64,000 nucleotides of DNA from Pistricoccus aurantiacus (GTDB taxonomy: Bacteria; Pseudomonadota; Gammaproteobacteria; Pseudomonadales; Halomonadaceae), in contig NZ_CP042382.1 of the NCBI RefSeq assembly GCF_007954585.1, positions 3,100,001-3,164,000 of the forward strand. The letters run 5' to 3'. The notes under the pieces were generated by a model, which was given only the letters and a program-made list of their open reading frames with translations, was not told the DNA's origin and made no database searches. Made by a program: the position numbers and the translations under genes. Every line of letters begins with the position of its first letter. Within the stretch, counting starts at the first letter, position 1. Positions 63,096 to 64,000 of this stretch are shown in pieces.

Positions 63096-64000
63096 ATGCG
63101 CTTATTCCTGCTTTGCCTGGCGCTGATACCCACGACGACCTTGCTGCTGACCGCCTGTCAAGGCATGCCTTCCAATCGAGCGCCGGACAAGGATCCGCTT
63201 GAAGGCGCTCCGCCCATTACCCGAGGACTGGATGCCGAGGGCCTGAATACCCTGTTGATCGCCGAGCTGGCGGGGCAGCGTCGTGATTTCGCTCGGGCTG
63301 CCCAAGGCTATCTGAAGGCCGCTCGGCGCTACCGGAGCGAGCCACTGGTGGAGCGCGCCGCCCTGGCGGCACGGTTCAGCGAGCAGCCGGCGCTGCTGCA
63401 GGCGGTGTCCAACGAGTGGCGGCAACTGTCGCCGAATTCCACCGCGCCGCTGCGGCTTCTGGCCAGCCTGGCCATGCAGCGCGGCGACTGGCAGCAAAGC
63501 CTGGACCAGCGTCTGGCGCTGGTGAAGCAGGGAGAATACGGAGAGCTTGCGGATTTCGCCGAACAAGCGGTAGAAGCCGGCGCACCCCTGCCGCCTCTGA
63601 TCGCCCGGCTTCGCCGCTATCTGGACCGGAACCTCGACCCTCAACATCCGCATTATCACGACGCGATACTGGCCACCGCGCTGCTGGAAGCCGCCAACGG
63701 CGAAACGGCTCGAGCGGAGGCACGGCTCAAGGAACTCGCCAGGACCCACCCCGAACTGCCGGAGCTATGGCTGATTCGTGCCACCCTGGATCTTGAACGC
63801 GACGACCCGGTTCAGGCCAGACGCGCCGCGAAGCGGGGGCTCGAGGCGGCGCCTCAGGACGGACGCTTCATGGTGATGCTGGTGCAAAGCGAGCTGCGCC
63901 TGAACAATCCAGAGGCGGCGGAAACCCAGGCCGATCGTCTGTTGGCCAGCCAGGAACGCAACGACGACCTGCGCATCGCCCTGGCCAGGCTGTATCTCGA
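63096..64000 (+). CDS. TPR-repeat lipoprotein (partial, continues beyond window)
   Basis: Open from the ATG at 63096 to the window edge, about 301 codons. The signal peptide MRLFLLCLALIPTTTLLLTA is followed by Cys21, a probable lipid-attachment site. The rest is helical with TPR-like repeats (AGQRRDFARAAQGYLKAARR, LLEAANGETARAEARLKELA and onwards). A TPR protein divergent from hemA and followed by lolB-ispE is the arrangement known in Pseudomonas (PA4667 position). If the same holds here, lolB should follow outside the window. The molecular role is not established. Confidence 0.85.
   Translation, partial: MRLFLLCLALIPTTTLLLTACQGMPSNRAPDKDPLEGAPPITRGLDAEGLNTLLIAELAGQRRDFARAAQGYLKAARRYRSEPLVERAALAARFSEQPALLQAVSNEWRQLSPNSTAPLRLLASLAMQRGDWQQSLDQRLALVKQGEYGELADFAEQAVEAGAPLPPLIARLRRYLDRNLDPQHPHYHDAILATALLEAANGETARAEARLKELARTHPELPELWLIRATLDLERDDPVQARRAAKRGLEAAPQDGRFMVMLVQSELRLNNPEAAETQADRLLASQERNDDLRIALARLYL

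Overview
The window looks like a chromosomal segment of a GC-rich gammaproteobacterium, most probably a Halomonas-type member of the Halomonadaceae. The call rests on gene content and gene order (rsmI-rnpB-rsmH, lpoA-yraN-diaA-dolP, petABC-sspAB, mlaFEDCB-bolA-murA-hisG-hisD, kdsDC-lptCAB-rpoN-hpf-ptsN-rapZ-ptsO, mreBCD-maf-rng-yhdP-tldD, gatCAB, hemA-prfA-prmC-moeB). No marker gene names the species.

Layout. 1-1247: start of rsmH and the RNase P RNA on the minus strand, with a clear promoter. 1248-9780: rsmI, the lpoA-yraN-diaA-dolP operon, sspA/sspB and the cytochrome bc1 operon petABC. 9780-14826: rpsI/rplM with a leader hairpin, zapE and zapG back to back, a Nif3-like protein and a DegS/AlgW protease. 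14823-21725 (minus): hisD, hisG, murA, a BolA-like gene and the Mla phospholipid-transport operon. 21978-29796 (plus): KDO synthesis, LPS export (lptCAB), rpoN, hpf, the nitrogen PTS genes ptsN/ptsO, rapZ and a small kinase-like gene. 29793-41700: tldE, darP, tldD, yhdP, rng, maf and mreDCB. 41866-45184: gatCAB. 58636-62786 (minus): moeB, prmC, prfA, hemA. 63096 to the end: a TPR lipoprotein cut by the window edge.

Between gatB and moeB (45185-58635) is an accessory segment of about 13.4 kb. It has a secreted GH10 xylanase and, divergent from it, a six-gene plus-strand cluster: GH15 glycosidase, thiamine-diphosphate oxidase/lyase, enolase-superfamily acid-sugar dehydratase-like enzyme, giant FAD/Fe-S oxidoreductase, short-chain dehydrogenase, and a homologue of the Anabaena sensory rhodopsin transducer (ASRT) without a rhodopsin in the window. 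The two oxidoreductases each end in a hydrophobic helix plus a basic tail. I infer a membrane-associated sugar or sugar-acid oxidation module with ASRT as a ligand-binding partner. Next to it, in AT-rich DNA, lie two paralogous helical protein genes, one broken by two in-frame stops, both preceded by FNR/ANR-like boxes. Then comes a short intergenic RNA candidate with four GGA motifs that resembles a CsrA/RsmA-sequestering RNA.

Most of the core genes serve envelope construction (LpoA, MurA, Mla, Lpt, YhdP, MreBCD), ribosome and translation function (RsmH/RsmI, RNase P, S9/L13, Hpf, DarP, GatCAB, PrfA/PrmC, HemA) and stress or proteolysis control (SspA/B, DegS, RapZ, PTS-Ntr). Other points of note are a near-consensus sigma-54 promoter in front of rpoN, a possible AUC start for mreC, a 15-bp in-frame triplication in gatA, a 16-bp fourfold repeat across the prmC stop codon, and the absence of mraZ between rnpB and rsmH.
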